A DNA stretch of 64,000 nt from positions 1 to 64,000 of the forward strand of contig DLAA01000017.1 of NCBI GenBank assembly GCA_002493835.1. Direction: 5' to 3'. Position numbers and translations under genes: made by a program. A model generated the notes under the pieces. The model did no database searches. It was given only the letters and a program-made list of their open reading frames with translations, and was not told the origin of the DNA. Positions within the stretch are counted from its first letter, which is position 1; every line of letters starts with the position of its first letter. Shown here in pieces: positions 42,618 through 51,767 of the stretch. This DNA is from Lachnospiraceae bacterium UBA7060. Lineage in GTDB: Bacteria > Bacillota > Clostridia > Lachnospirales > Lachnospiraceae.

Positions 42618-44534
42618 TCAGCAAGTATACTCCGCATACCCTCCTTTCGTCCCCTTTTTTACTTTATAGAGGGCCTCGTCCGCGCGGCTTAAGAGTTCTG
42701 AGATGGTCTTTGTTGCAGCATCCACCAGGGCAAAGCCGCATGAGGCACTGATGATTTTTGTTTGTGTGTCGGACAGCGCAACGGCGTTGTGTCGAAGCGC
42801 TTCATAAAATGTGTCCAAATAATCAATGATTTCTGTCTTGTCATTGCAGTCAAAAATAAACATACAAAATTCGTCCCCGGAACGTCTCGCAGACAGGAAG
42901 TGATTTTCCGGCATGGATTTCATGACATTTGAAAAGCTTTGGAGATAGCGGTCGCCTGCGTCATGCCCGTAAGTATCGTTTATGGACTTAAAATGGTCTA
43001 AATCCAGCATAACCACGGCGGCGGTCTTTCCGGGCGTCATGTTCATCACTGTCTCTGCACACATTTCCTTAAAAGAATCGAATTTATATAATCCAGTGAG
43101 GGGATCATGGGCGTTTTCGTAACAGAGCTGCATTTTTTGGAGGATATCATCAGTGACGTCCGTTATGATGCCGAGATATCCTTCCGGAGATTCTGACAGA
43201 TGGATGCGCACGTACCTGTTCTCATTGATCTGATAAATTTCGGTTTCACCCTTAATGGGCATTTGGGTAATCGAACGGATATATTGATCAAACAAAGCGG
43301 AGTTATGGTAAAGTTCTGCGGCTTTTTTCTCCGTCAGATTCAGAAGGGTACTTAATCCGGTAGTGACAAACACATGATGGATACCCCTCTCATATTCAAA
43401 AGCCGCCAGTGGGATGCCGCTGATTTCTATGATTGCGGAGATGCGGTCGGAAAGATTCACAATGCTTTTAACCATTGTGTTGATGCTGCTGCTCAATTCC
43501 TCAAATTCCCGGTTTCCACTGACAGAAACAGTAGTATCTAGGTTACCATTTGTAATGGAATCCAAGTTATAAAGAATATTGTGAATGCCGTTTATGACAT
43601 TCCGTTTGACAAGATAATTCAAGAGGAGAATTACAACCACTTCAATGAACAGCAGGTAGAAGAAGGTCGCAATAATGTTTTTCCAGAGCTTTTGAAAGAG
43701 AATGTTTCTGGGCAGAGCGGCGCACAGTAAAATATCGCCATAGGGCCTGCTGACCACGTACATGGTTGTGTTTTCTGTTCCCCTTCGATAGGTGCCCTTT
43801 GTGCAGTCTGACAGTAAATCCAGACGGTAGCAGTCGGCAGAAAAATCCTGCTGCAAACCGTCGGAATGTCCAAGGACGCTTCCGGTGGAGACATCTACTA
43901 CGAAAAGTTCTTCGCCGATATCAGTGGGGAATTTGGAGAAAATATAGTCGTATGTATTACGGGACTGTGCCTCTAACTGTCTGGTGGGCGTGAATCCAAC
44001 CTGAATTACACCTGGTTTCTCTTTGCGCGCAACACCTACATACTGCATGATTTTACTCTCAGCAGCATTGGGACGGGCCTCTTGAATCAGATAGGCATCT
44101 TCGTCTCCGCGGCCGATGAGATTAAGAAAAGGACGTGTCTGCTCATGAGCGCCCATGTCAAAATTGACATATTTGGAGACGGAGGAGGAAACAATAATAC
44201 CGTTTTCATCAATGACATGAAGTTCGTCTACATTCAGCAGATTTGCAAGATACTGCATTTGTTCCACATCCATGGACACTTCTTCCTGCCTGTCCAGGAC
44301 ATAGGCGGCGGCTCTTGCTCTTGTCAGGTAATCTTCGTCGAGACTTTCCCGGAGCAGATCCAGTTCTGCCTGGTTATTTTCGAGCGTGTGTATCATTTGT
44401 TCTGTCTTGGCATAAAAGGTATTGAACTGCTGCGATTCTAATAAATGCAGATTAAAGATAAAATTGACGAGGAGAATGACAAATATAGCTGTCGTTATAA
44501 TATAAATAGTATCTTTGATAAAGGTCTTTTGCAT
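42618..44534 (-). CDS. Membrane diguanylate cyclase with extracellular sensor
   Basis: A 638-residue membrane protein that should make cyclic di-GMP. There is a transmembrane helix at about 10-30, an extracellular Cache/PDC-like sensor (35-285) and a second helix near 285-310. These are followed by a HAMP region, a PAS-like domain (about 370-460) and a C-terminal GGDEF domain with active-site SGDEF (552-556) and substrate loop DLDHFKSINDTYGHDAGD. SGDEF in place of GGDEF is a common active variant. It is a single gene. The sensor ligand is unknown, so its effect on motility or attachment is only inferred. Confidence 0.88.
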   Translation of the reverse strand: MQKTFIKDTIYIITTAIFVILLVNFIFNLHLLESQQFNTFYAKTEQMIHTLENNQAELDLLRESLDEDYLTRARAAAYVLDRQEEVSMDVEQMQYLANLLNVDELHVIDENGIIVSSSVSKYVNFDMGAHEQTRPFLNLIGRGDEDAYLIQEARPNAAESKIMQYVGVARKEKPGVIQVGFTPTRQLEAQSRNTYDYIFSKFPTDIGEELFVVDVSTGSVLGHSDGLQQDFSADCYRLDLLSDCTKGTYRRGTENTTMYVVSRPYGDILLCAALPRNILFQKLWKNIIATFFYLLFIEVVVILLLNYLVKRNVINGIHNILYNLDSITNGNLDTTVSVSGNREFEELSSSINTMVKSIVNLSDRISAIIEISGIPLAAFEYERGIHHVFVTTGLSTLLNLTEKKAAELYHNSALFDQYIRSITQMPIKGETEIYQINENRYVRIHLSESPEGYLGIITDVTDDILQKMQLCYENAHDPLTGLYKFDSFKEMCAETVMNMTPGKTAAVVMLDLDHFKSINDTYGHDAGDRYLQSFSNVMKSMPENHFLSARRSGDEFCMFIFDCNDKTEIIDYLDTFYEALRHNAVALSDTQTKIISASCGFALVDAATKTISELLSRADEALYKVKKGTKGGYAEYTC

Positions 44535-44617
44535 AGAGGCTTCTCCCTTCAGGGCGGTAGAGTATATTATATCATCTAATGGGCATCTGATTTACCTTTT
44601 TTCTGCGTAAAAGGAGA

Positions 44618-45916
44618 TTAAAATTTCACATACAAGATAATCCGGAATTGACCGTTTTCGCAGTAACATTCTATATTCCCGCCCAGCTTGTCAGAGAAAG
44701 CCTCCACGCTCTGCATTCCCAGGCCGTGCCCTTTTCCTCTCTTGCTTTTGGGAAGGCCCGTTACGGAATCAAAATGGATTTTTCCTGTATATTTATTTTC
44801 TATGTCGATAAGTAAATCTTTTGCTGTGCAGAATACTTTGGCATTTATATATTTGTCAGCGGGCGCCAGATCTTTTGTACTAAATACAGCGTTTTCCAGG
44901 AGATTTGCGAGTACCATGGCAAATTCATATTCGTTGACCGGAAGCAGCTTGGGGATTTGAACATCCATATGTAGAGTGATCTCAAAAGTCCGGGCCTGCT
45001 CGGTTATTTGTACGAAAATGGTGTTAACGACCAGATTTTTACTATATCGATTGACTTTGTTTTCGTCCACGACTTCCTTGATATGCTTAGTCATGTTTTT
45101 AATTTCTTCATATTCCTCTTGCTCTAAAAGGGAGTTTATTGCCATGGAGTAATGTCGCATGTCGTGACGCAGTATTTTTAGATTCTGTTCAGACTGTTCT
45201 ACTAAGTAATTTTGACTTTCCAGTCCTTTGATATAGGATTCGAACATCACATTTCGCCAATATTCTTCGACTTGTTTTGCCTCACTGTCCAGATAACGCA
45301 TGGCTACCACATAGGAGACGAGCATAGTGATCATCAAAAAAATACTGACAAGGATATTTTCTGGAAAATTGTAAAGCGTATAAGGGAAAAATGCGAGACA
45401 GGAAAAACTGCAGTAAAAAAATACGGGAATCAGACATAATTCCCACCAGCTTTTCCCGAGATCCCGTTCGCAGAATTTTTGAAATATATTCCCAATTTTG
45501 CGGTAAAGGATTTGCAGAATTACAAGGTGCATCAAAAGATTCCCTGCCAGCGCCAGATGTACATTGTTTGTATATATGTACAAAATGGACGCAGTGATAC
45601 TTCCAACTATCACATAATTGGACGCGCTCAGACTGATAAAGAGAACCCGGCTGTCTCGTCTCTTGGATATAAAAAGTCCTGTAAACTGTGCAATGGCAAT
45701 CTGCAGGATTGTTGTAAAGAAGTAAACCAGGCGGCTTTCCGGGTACAGATTTAATTTTAACAGATCCAACAGATTCATCACAGAACAGGATATGAAGCAG
45801 ATAGCGATTGTTTTTATTTTGGAATAACGGTGTATCATAAACAGATAGATAAACGCTACAAAAAACACATGACTCAGTATATAAGATATGTTTTTTAAAT
45901 AAGTCATTTCTGTCAC
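44618..45916 (-). CDS. AgrC-like GHKL sensor histidine kinase
   Basis: A 432-residue membrane kinase. Six hydrophobic segments fill residues 1-205. The phospho-acceptor His251 lies in LRHDMRHYSMAINSLL, the HPK10 signature. A GHKL ATPase domain follows (LANLLENAVFST as N box, GKGHGLGMQSVEAF as G box). It directly follows the LytTR regulator gene with no gap. Such pairs usually sense cyclic peptides made by AgrB/AgrD, but no peptide precursor or AgrB gene is nearby, so the ligand is unknown. Confidence 0.87.
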   Translation of the reverse strand: MTEMTYLKNISYILSHVFFVAFIYLFMIHRYSKIKTIAICFISCSVMNLLDLLKLNLYPESRLVYFFTTILQIAIAQFTGLFISKRRDSRVLFISLSASNYVIVGSITASILYIYTNNVHLALAGNLLMHLVILQILYRKIGNIFQKFCERDLGKSWWELCLIPVFFYCSFSCLAFFPYTLYNFPENILVSIFLMITMLVSYVVAMRYLDSEAKQVEEYWRNVMFESYIKGLESQNYLVEQSEQNLKILRHDMRHYSMAINSLLEQEEYEEIKNMTKHIKEVVDENKVNRYSKNLVVNTIFVQITEQARTFEITLHMDVQIPKLLPVNEYEFAMVLANLLENAVFSTKDLAPADKYINAKVFCTAKDLLIDIENKYTGKIHFDSVTGLPKSKRGKGHGLGMQSVEAFSDKLGGNIECYCENGQFRIILYVKF

Positions 45917-46651
45917 CTACCTGTATTTTTCGGAAATATAAATAAGATATTCCCGCTTGACGTTTGCTGATCTTGCTTTACTGACAGGAAGCAGCGTGCC
46001 CGATTCCATGATTGCACAATCCGAGGTCAGCTGTCTTACGTAATCAAGATTGATGAGAAAAGATTTGTGAGTCTGTAAAAAATTTCTCTTTGCTGAAACT
46101 TCTTTAATTTCTTCCTCAAAGGATTTTCTGATAAAAAGACTTTTCAGAATTTCTCCATTTATAAGATGTACTTCCAGTCGTCTGCCGGCATTTTCTATAT
46201 ATTCTATTTTGGAACAGGGACGCTGAAGCAGTCCATCAGCTGTCTTGATCAGATATAGGGGTTCTGTTTTTGCTTTTGTGTAAGAAAAAGCGCAGTCCAG
46301 TGCTTCAAAAAACATATTTTCATCTATAGGCTTCAAGAGGTATCTTACCGCATGTACCCCATAGGCATCCAATGCATGATCATCTGAGGAGGTAATATAG
46401 ATAATCACGCTTTCATACCCGGACATCCGGATCTGCCTGCCAATATCAAGTCCTGTCCGTACGGGCATCAGCATATCCAGTATGTAGATTTCTGTCATAT
46501 TGCCTTCTTTGATTTTCTGATATAATCTGGATGGGTCCGAAAACTTTTCCAGATCGAAGTCTCTATCCGGATGTTGAGATTTGTACTTTGATAATAATTT
46601 ATCTATTTGAAGCAGATCTTTTATACTGTCATCACAAACTGTTATTTTCAT
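45917..46651 (-). CDS. LytTR-family response regulator (AgrA-like)
   Basis: A 244-residue cytosolic response regulator. The receiver domain (1-120) has acidic CDDS at 6-9 and phospho-site Asp59 in YILDMLMP. The C-terminal LytTR DNA-binding domain spans about 145-240 (KIEYIENAGRRLEVHLINGE, then FLQTHKSFLINLDYVRQL). It is the first gene of the minus-strand pair with the AgrC-like kinase, and has a good promoter upstream. Confidence 0.9.
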   Translation of the reverse strand: MKITVCDDSIKDLLQIDKLLSKYKSQHPDRDFDLEKFSDPSRLYQKIKEGNMTEIYILDMLMPVRTGLDIGRQIRMSGYESVIIYITSSDDHALDAYGVHAVRYLLKPIDENMFFEALDCAFSYTKAKTEPLYLIKTADGLLQRPCSKIEYIENAGRRLEVHLINGEILKSLFIRKSFEEEIKEVSAKRNFLQTHKSFLINLDYVRQLTSDCAIMESGTLLPVSKARSANVKREYLIYISEKYR

Positions 46652-46694
46652 AGATATTTATTCCCGATTTTTTGTTAATAATACATCTATTTAA

Positions 46695-46723
46695 ATTATA
46701 TCGAACTCAAAAGTGTTTATCAA
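46695..46723 (-). promoter_or_regulatory. Promoter of the LytTR/GHKL pair
   Basis: On the minus strand TTGATA (46723-46718) and TATAAT (46700-46695) are separated by 17 bases, about 45 bases upstream of the ATG. Confidence 0.65.
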
Positions 46724-46789
46724 TCAAAAGGACTATGAAGTTTATGACGGAATTGTGAAGAAATGACAGAAATATGCGAAAAAATGGAA

Positions 46790-46820
46790 TTGACACTGCA
46801 TCTGCCGAAGCTTTTATAAA
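46790..46820 (+). promoter_or_regulatory. Promoter of the BMP-family gene
   Basis: TTGACA (46790-46795) is followed by TTATAA/TATAAA (46814-46820) at 18-19 bases. It is divergent from the LytTR promoter. Confidence 0.45.
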
Positions 46821-46904
46821 AATAAATATCTTTTCATTCTTTGCGTAGAATGATAAGATAGAAATATAAAAACATTTTTTCACGGCAATGAGGAGGGTAT
46901 GGCC

Positions 46905-48884
46905 ATGGCATCAAATGATTATACAGCGGCGTTAAAGCAGGGGCGGCGCAGTTATCGGGCGGCGCTCACTAAGGGCGAATATCCTTATCTTCCAGTACTG
47001 GATGATATGATATCTTATACCGAGGTGGGAGGAATCGAAAATCTGGGAGTAATGGATATACCATTGTCCAAGATTGTGGGAACAAAGACAGCAGGACGTT
47101 CTAACGCATTTGCAAATAATTTTATGCCGCTTCTCCCGGAGAGTTCTGAGTTTGGTGCAAAGTGGTCAAGGCTGTATGATCATCAGATTAAGGACGGGAT
47201 CAGCGATCCAATTATAGCGTTTGAATTTATGAATCAGTTTTATGTGCAGGAAGGTAATAAGCGTGTCAGCGTTATGAAGTATTTGAAAACTTATAAAATT
47301 CCTGCAACGGTTACCAGGCTGGTGCCAAAGAAGGCAGATGATGCGGAAAATCGCTTGTATTATGAATTCCTGGATTTTTATGCGTTATCAAAAAGCTATG
47401 ATGTCTGCTTTTCTAAAGAGGGGAGCTATAAAAAATTAGTAAAGCTCATGGGGAAGAAGCCGGATGAAGTTTGGAGCGACGATGACAGAATGAATCTGCA
47501 GTCTGCCTGCATTAATTTTGAGATGGCATTTAACAAGGCGCACGGGGATAAATTAGAATTGAATGTTTCTGATGCGTTCCTGATTTATGTGGAGATATAT
47601 GGGTATGATAAGGTGATAGAACAGTCAGAACAGGAGATCAGCCGTTCTCTCCAGAAAATGTGGACGGAAATTACACTCGCCGGGCAGGGCAGCCAGGTGG
47701 AGCTTGTGCGTGATCCTGAGCAGATAAAGTCTACGCTTTTCAATAAACTGCTTACAGCAGGAATTCCGGATTCTCTGAAAATAGCATTTATCTATATGAA
47801 GACGACGGATACTTCCAGCTGGGCATATGCGCATGAACTGGGCAGGCAGTATTTGGAGCAGACATTTGCAGGCAAAATAGAGACAATGGCTTTTGACAGG
47901 GCAGATACAGATGAGGAAGTGGAGTCGGCCATTGACCAGGCAGTTGAGGCGGGATGTGAGTTGATCTTTACGACAGCGACACAGATGGTAAATCAGAGTG
48001 TACGCTCCGCTATTAAATATCCAAAAGTAAAAATTTATAACTGTTCCATTAAGATGTCCTATTCCTCGATTTGTACGTATTACGCGAGAATGTATGAATC
48101 CAAGTTTTTGATGGGCGCCATCGCGGCGGCGTTGTCTCGAACTGACAGGCTCGGTTATGTTGCGGATTATCCGATTTACGGAACGCTGGCAAATATCAAC
48201 GCATTCGCTCTGGGCGCCAAAATGATAAATCCTTATGTGCAGGTTCATCTGGAATGGACGAAGATCAAAGGGGTTAACGCCAAGGAGAGATTGAAACAGG
48301 AGGGGATTGTTTTTGTCTCTGACAGCGATATGATCACTCCTGAGAAGGCTTCCAGAGAATATGGTCTCTATGTGGAAAAGGAGGATGGAACGCTCGAAAA
48401 TCTGGCGACTCCAATCTGGGACTGGGGGAAATTTTATGAACGGATAGTCAAAAATATTTTCAGCGGCGGTGGTACTGAGGCGGATGTGCAGAAAGGGAAA
48501 AAGGCTGTCAATTATTGGTGGGGGATGTCGGCGAATGTCATAGATGTTATCTGTTCTAAGTCCATGCCTCACGGAACCAACAGGCTGATCGAATTTTTGA
48601 AAAATTCGATACGAGCAGGGGCGTTCCATCCTTTTGACGGCCCAATTTATGGACAGGGAGGTGTTTTGCAGTGCAAAGCAGGAGAGACTCTGTCAGCGGA
48701 CGCGATTATCACCATGGATTGGCTGGCGGAGAATGTGGTGGGAAGAATTCCCAAGGTAGAAGAACTCACGGAGGATGCTCAAACACTTGTAGAGTTTCAA
48801 GGGATCAAAGAAGATGAATCCGGTACAGAGAAAAATGGAAATGTTCAGTCCAGCGCATCGGAAGAAAATGGAGAGCTCGGATGA
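46905..48884 (+). CDS. BMP-family protein with N-terminal ParB-like region, no signal peptide
   Basis: A 659-residue protein. Residues about 280-610 match the basic membrane protein (BMP/PnrA) nucleoside-binding fold (LKIAFIYMKTTDTSSWAYAHELGR, CELIFTTATQMVNQSV, LGYVADYPIYGTLANINAFALG). Residues about 55-130 resemble a ParB/sulfiredoxin-type domain (PIIAFEFMNQFYVQEGNKRVSV). The N-terminus MASNDYTAALKQG has no signal peptide or lipobox, so the protein is probably cytosolic, unlike normal BMP lipoproteins. ATG 46905 is eight bases after GAGGAGG; ATG 46899 is nearly touching it. The next gene overlaps by four bases. Confidence 0.75.
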   Translation: MASNDYTAALKQGRRSYRAALTKGEYPYLPVLDDMISYTEVGGIENLGVMDIPLSKIVGTKTAGRSNAFANNFMPLLPESSEFGAKWSRLYDHQIKDGISDPIIAFEFMNQFYVQEGNKRVSVMKYLKTYKIPATVTRLVPKKADDAENRLYYEFLDFYALSKSYDVCFSKEGSYKKLVKLMGKKPDEVWSDDDRMNLQSACINFEMAFNKAHGDKLELNVSDAFLIYVEIYGYDKVIEQSEQEISRSLQKMWTEITLAGQGSQVELVRDPEQIKSTLFNKLLTAGIPDSLKIAFIYMKTTDTSSWAYAHELGRQYLEQTFAGKIETMAFDRADTDEEVESAIDQAVEAGCELIFTTATQMVNQSVRSAIKYPKVKIYNCSIKMSYSSICTYYARMYESKFLMGAIAAALSRTDRLGYVADYPIYGTLANINAFALGAKMINPYVQVHLEWTKIKGVNAKERLKQEGIVFVSDSDMITPEKASREYGLYVEKEDGTLENLATPIWDWGKFYERIVKNIFSGGGTEADVQKGKKAVNYWWGMSANVIDVICSKSMPHGTNRLIEFLKNSIRAGAFHPFDGPIYGQGGVLQCKAGETLSADAIITMDWLAENVVGRIPKVEELTEDAQTLVEFQGIKEDESGTEKNGNVQSSASEENGELG

Positions 48885-49480
48885 AGATTTTAGTGCTTGC
48901 TGACCAGAAATCTAAATATCTGTATGATTTCTATGAGCCGGAGAAATTGGAGGATATCGACCTCATTATTTCCTGTGGGGATTTATCGCCGACATATCTT
49001 TCTTTTTTTGTTACCCTTTGCAATGTACCGCTGCTCTATGTTCGAGGCAATCATGACGGAAGATATGAAAAGACGCCGCCGGAAGGATGCATATGCATAG
49101 AGGATGATATTTATGTGCATAATGGAGTCCGTATTTTGGGGCTGGGCGGTTCCATGGAGTATATACCGGGAGCGGGCAATCAGTATTCTGAGCAGAAGAT
49201 GAGAAGGCGGGTCAGAAAACTGAAATTAAAACTGTGGCGAAAAAAGGGTTTTGATATCCTGGTGACTCATGCCCCGGCGTATCAGATCAATGACCTGACA
49301 GATCTGCCTCATCGGGGATTTGAGATTTTTCGGACGCTGATGGAGCGGTATGAACCTAAATTTTTCTTTCATGGGCATGTGCATGCCAATTATGGCAGAG
49401 GGTTTAAGAGGACAGATACCTATAAAAAGACAACGATTGTGAACGGATATGAATATTACATTGTTGAATATCCGGACTAG
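48881..49480 (+). CDS. Calcineurin-like metallophosphoesterase
   Basis: A 199-residue cytosolic two-metal phosphoesterase of the YfcE/Icc type. It has SCGDLS (about 31-36), RGNHDGR (about 56-62), THAPAY (about 128) and HGHVHANYG (about 166-174). The first motif reads LADQKS, with Gln in place of the usual His of D-x-H, so one metal ligand is changed. Its ATG overlaps the BMP-family stop (ATGA), so the two are co-translated. The substrate is unknown. Confidence 0.82.
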   Translation: MKILVLADQKSKYLYDFYEPEKLEDIDLIISCGDLSPTYLSFFVTLCNVPLLYVRGNHDGRYEKTPPEGCICIEDDIYVHNGVRILGLGGSMEYIPGAGNQYSEQKMRRRVRKLKLKLWRKKGFDILVTHAPAYQINDLTDLPHRGFEIFRTLMERYEPKFFFHGHVHANYGRGFKRTDTYKKTTIVNGYEYYIVEYPD

Positions 49481-49542
49481 AGCGTTTTGGGATGGATCTC
49501 TCATCGCCTTTTTACAATAATTACTCAGAAACGAGGATTGGT

Positions 49543-50127
49543 ATGAGAAAAATAGATAAAATAAGTTTGCTTTTTATTGTGGCAGCCGCCTTATTAACTG
49601 GCTGTGCCGGGACGACTGAGAAAGAAAAAGTGGAAAGCACTGTTACCCAGGAGGCAGAGAAAATGCCAGCTTCTAAGGGGGAAACGGCTGCGGCTTCCAC
49701 CACTTTCGAGGCACAGGATATAGAGGGAAACGCGGTTTCATCGACCATTTTCTCAGAGGCGAAGCTCACGATGGTGAATGTGTGGGCAACTTACTGTAAT
49801 CCCTGTCTGAGGGAGATGCCGGGGCTTGGCGAGCTGGCAGAGGAATATGAGCCAGAGACTTTTCAGATCATCGGGATTATCAGTGATGTGCAGGAGGGGG
49901 CAGATCAGGAGACGTTGGATCTCGCGTCAGCGCTGATTGAGCAGACAGGAGCGGGTTACACACATCTGCTTTTGAACGAATCATTGTATTTGTCGCTTCT
50001 TTCTGATGTAACAGCAGTTCCGACCACTTTTTTTATTGACGAAAATGGCACGGTTTTGGACACCGTGATCGGCTCTATGGAAAAATCGGCGTGGGAGGAA
50101 AAAATTAATGGATTTTTGGAAGAATAG
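49543..50127 (+). CDS. TlpA/ResA-like thiol-disulfide oxidoreductase lipoprotein
   Basis: A 194-residue extracellular redox protein. The signal peptide ends in lipobox LLTGC, followed by a Glu/Thr-rich linker and a thioredoxin fold with active site WATYCNPCLREMP. The cis-Pro segment is TAVPTTFFIDENG. ATG 49543 follows ACGAGGA. It is the first gene of a module with a tiny CXXC protein and a polyferredoxin membrane protein, suggesting electrons are passed to extracellular disulfides or methionine sulfoxides. Confidence 0.88.
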   Translation: MRKIDKISLLFIVAAALLTGCAGTTEKEKVESTVTQEAEKMPASKGETAAASTTFEAQDIEGNAVSSTIFSEAKLTMVNVWATYCNPCLREMPGLGELAEEYEPETFQIIGIISDVQEGADQETLDLASALIEQTGAGYTHLLLNESLYLSLLSDVTAVPTTFFIDENGTVLDTVIGSMEKSAWEEKINGFLEE

Positions 50128-50260
50128 AGAAAAAATGGCATGGGTGTGGGGAACATTAGCTGGATTTCTGCTTCTGGGCATCGGGGCGGTACAAAATGAC
50201 TTTTCTGTCATATGGAAAAAAGCGGTGATGATCTGCATGGAATGTATTGGAATTGGGTGA
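50108..50260 (+). CDS. CD1871A-type small membrane CXXC protein (50 residues)
   Basis: A 50-residue protein that overlaps the TlpA-like gene by 20 bases in another frame and ends 4 bases before the next ATG. One membrane helix is predicted at about residues 10-28 (MAWVWGTLAGFLLLGIGAV). The C-terminus carries MICMECIGIG, a CXXC motif matching the small 'CD1871A family CXXC' proteins of Clostridia as I recall them. It probably forms part of a membrane electron relay with its two neighbours. Confidence 0.7.
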   Translation: MDFWKNREKMAWVWGTLAGFLLLGIGAVQNDFSVIWKKAVMICMECIGIG

Positions 50261-50264
50261 ATAG

Positions 50265-51092
50265 ATGAAGAGACTGCGGCTGACGGTACAACTCCTCTTT
50301 ACGATTTTGAGTAATGGCTATCTGTATGGTTTCCTGCATGGGAAAATATATCAGGGAAATTTGAAATATGCCTGTGTTCCGGGGTTAAACTGTTATTCTT
50401 GTCCCGGGGCTGTCGCTTCCTGCCCAATCGGAGCGCTGCAGGCTTTACTAAATCGCCAAGGGTTCCGGGTTCCTTTTGGGGCACTTGGTTTTTTCTTTGT
50501 AATTGGCAGTCTTTTGGGACGCTTTGTCTGTGGATGGCTGTGTCCCTTTGGATTAGCTCAGGATTTGCTGCATAAGATTCCTGTTTTCCGCAAAAGGAAG
50601 AGACTGCCTTTTCATTCTGTCCTGAAATACGGAAAGTATATTGCTTTGTTTTTTTTAGTATGCATTGGCTCCGCTTTTTTGTTTGGCGGTTATGCCAAGG
50701 TACCGGCGTTTTGTAAATATTTATGCCCCTCCGGCACACTGTTTGGCGCCATACCGCTCCTTGCAGCAAATGAATCACTTCGCGGGCAGATCGGAGGGCT
50801 GTTTTATTGGAAATTGGGGATACTGCTTTTGGTCATTCTTCTTTCCATAAAGGTGTATCGTCCTTTTTGCCAGTATTTGTGTCCACTGGGGGCAATTTAC
50901 GGTTTTTTTAACCGCTTCAGCCTTGTACAGATCCATTGGAAGGAAGAGCAGTGTATTGCCTGCATGGCGTGTGAGAAGGCGTGTCCGGTGGCACTTTCCC
51001 GGGATGAAATTTCCCGTTCGCCGGAATGTATACGGTGCGGCAGATGCGTGGAGGTGTGTCCGGGAAACTGTTTATCCTGGCGGCCGCGTTGA
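50265..51092 (+). CDS. NapH-like membrane 4Fe-4S protein
   Basis: A 275-residue polytopic membrane protein with four to five hydrophobic segments. N-terminal Cys residues are in CVPGLNCYSCPGAVASCPIG, CX3CP-type loops are at FVCGWLCPFGLAQD and YRPFCQYLCPLGAI, and two [4Fe-4S] motifs lie near the C-terminus (CIACMACEKACPV and CIRCGRCVEVCPG). Relatives (NapH/YccM/RdxA type) move electrons across the membrane. It follows the CXXC small protein closely and is probably co-transcribed with the TlpA-like lipoprotein. Confidence 0.87.
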   Translation: MKRLRLTVQLLFTILSNGYLYGFLHGKIYQGNLKYACVPGLNCYSCPGAVASCPIGALQALLNRQGFRVPFGALGFFFVIGSLLGRFVCGWLCPFGLAQDLLHKIPVFRKRKRLPFHSVLKYGKYIALFFLVCIGSAFLFGGYAKVPAFCKYLCPSGTLFGAIPLLAANESLRGQIGGLFYWKLGILLLVILLSIKVYRPFCQYLCPLGAIYGFFNRFSLVQIHWKEEQCIACMACEKACPVALSRDEISRSPECIRCGRCVEVCPGNCLSWRPR

Positions 51093-51219
51093 ATGCAGTC
51101 AAAGACGGAACGAGGGAGTATTCCCATGGGAAACTATTCCTTCGGGAAACTCCAGATTTTTGACGCTTGTCGCTGCAGTAGACTGTTTTGACATGGAGGA
51201 CTAGATAAGGATTAGTGTT

Positions 51220-51747
51220 ATGATACATTTATATACAGGTGATGGAAAAGGGAAAACTACCGCAGCTGTGGGACTTTGCATGCGGGCTGCAGGATGGGAC
51301 AGGCAGGTATGTTTTGCCCAGTTTATGAAGGGGAATGATTCGGGAGAGCTCCACATACTGAAAAAGCTGGAGAATATCACTGTCCTGCGCAGTGAAAGAA
51401 ATTATGGCTTTTATCATTCCATGTCGGAGTCCGACAAGAAGGCGGTTTTGGCAGTACACAACCGTATTTTGGAGGGAATTTTGGAGCTGTTGGAAAATGA
51501 AAGCTGCCATATAGTGATTCTGGATGAAGTTACCTATCCAGTGAAATGGAATTTGCTAGACAGAGAAAAGCTGGAGCGGATTCTAGGATTTGGCAGACCG
51601 GGAGCAGGGCAGGAGATTGAGATTGTGCTCACCGGGCGGAATGCGGAAGATTTTCTAATAGATGCGTCTGATTATGTCACAGAGATGAAGTGCGTGCGCC
51701 ATCCCTATGAACAGGGGATTGGGGCTAGAGAAGGAATAGAATTTTAA
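51220..51747 (+). CDS. cobO: Cob(I)yrinic acid a,c-diamide adenosyltransferase (CobO/BtuR type)
   Basis: A 175-residue cytosolic enzyme that transfers the adenosyl group of ATP to the cobalt of corrinoids. The P-loop is YTGDGKGKTTAAVG (5-18), with ILDEVTYPVKWNL and VLTGRNAEDFLIDASDYVTEM further on, all diagnostic. It stands about 130 bases after the polyferredoxin gene and 20 bases before a MetH-activation-like gene. It precedes the riboswitch-controlled B12 operon, so it may be regulated separately. Confidence 0.92.
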   Translation: MIHLYTGDGKGKTTAAVGLCMRAAGWDRQVCFAQFMKGNDSGELHILKKLENITVLRSERNYGFYHSMSESDKKAVLAVHNRILEGILELLENESCHIVILDEVTYPVKWNLLDREKLERILGFGRPGAGQEIEIVLTGRNAEDFLIDASDYVTEMKCVRHPYEQGIGAREGIEF

Positions 51748-51767
51748 GGCAGGGAAGGGATTGTAAA

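Noticed and set aside
47625..48629. A 334-residue antisense reading frame opposite the BMP-family gene
   Set aside because: It is a frame shadow of a clearly coding gene, has no recognisable domain, and its composition (many His, Arg, Pro) is typical of antisense frames.
51093..51191. A 32-codon frame between the polyferredoxin gene and cobO
   Set aside because: No ribosome binding site or recognisable sequence; the spacer is more likely non-coding.
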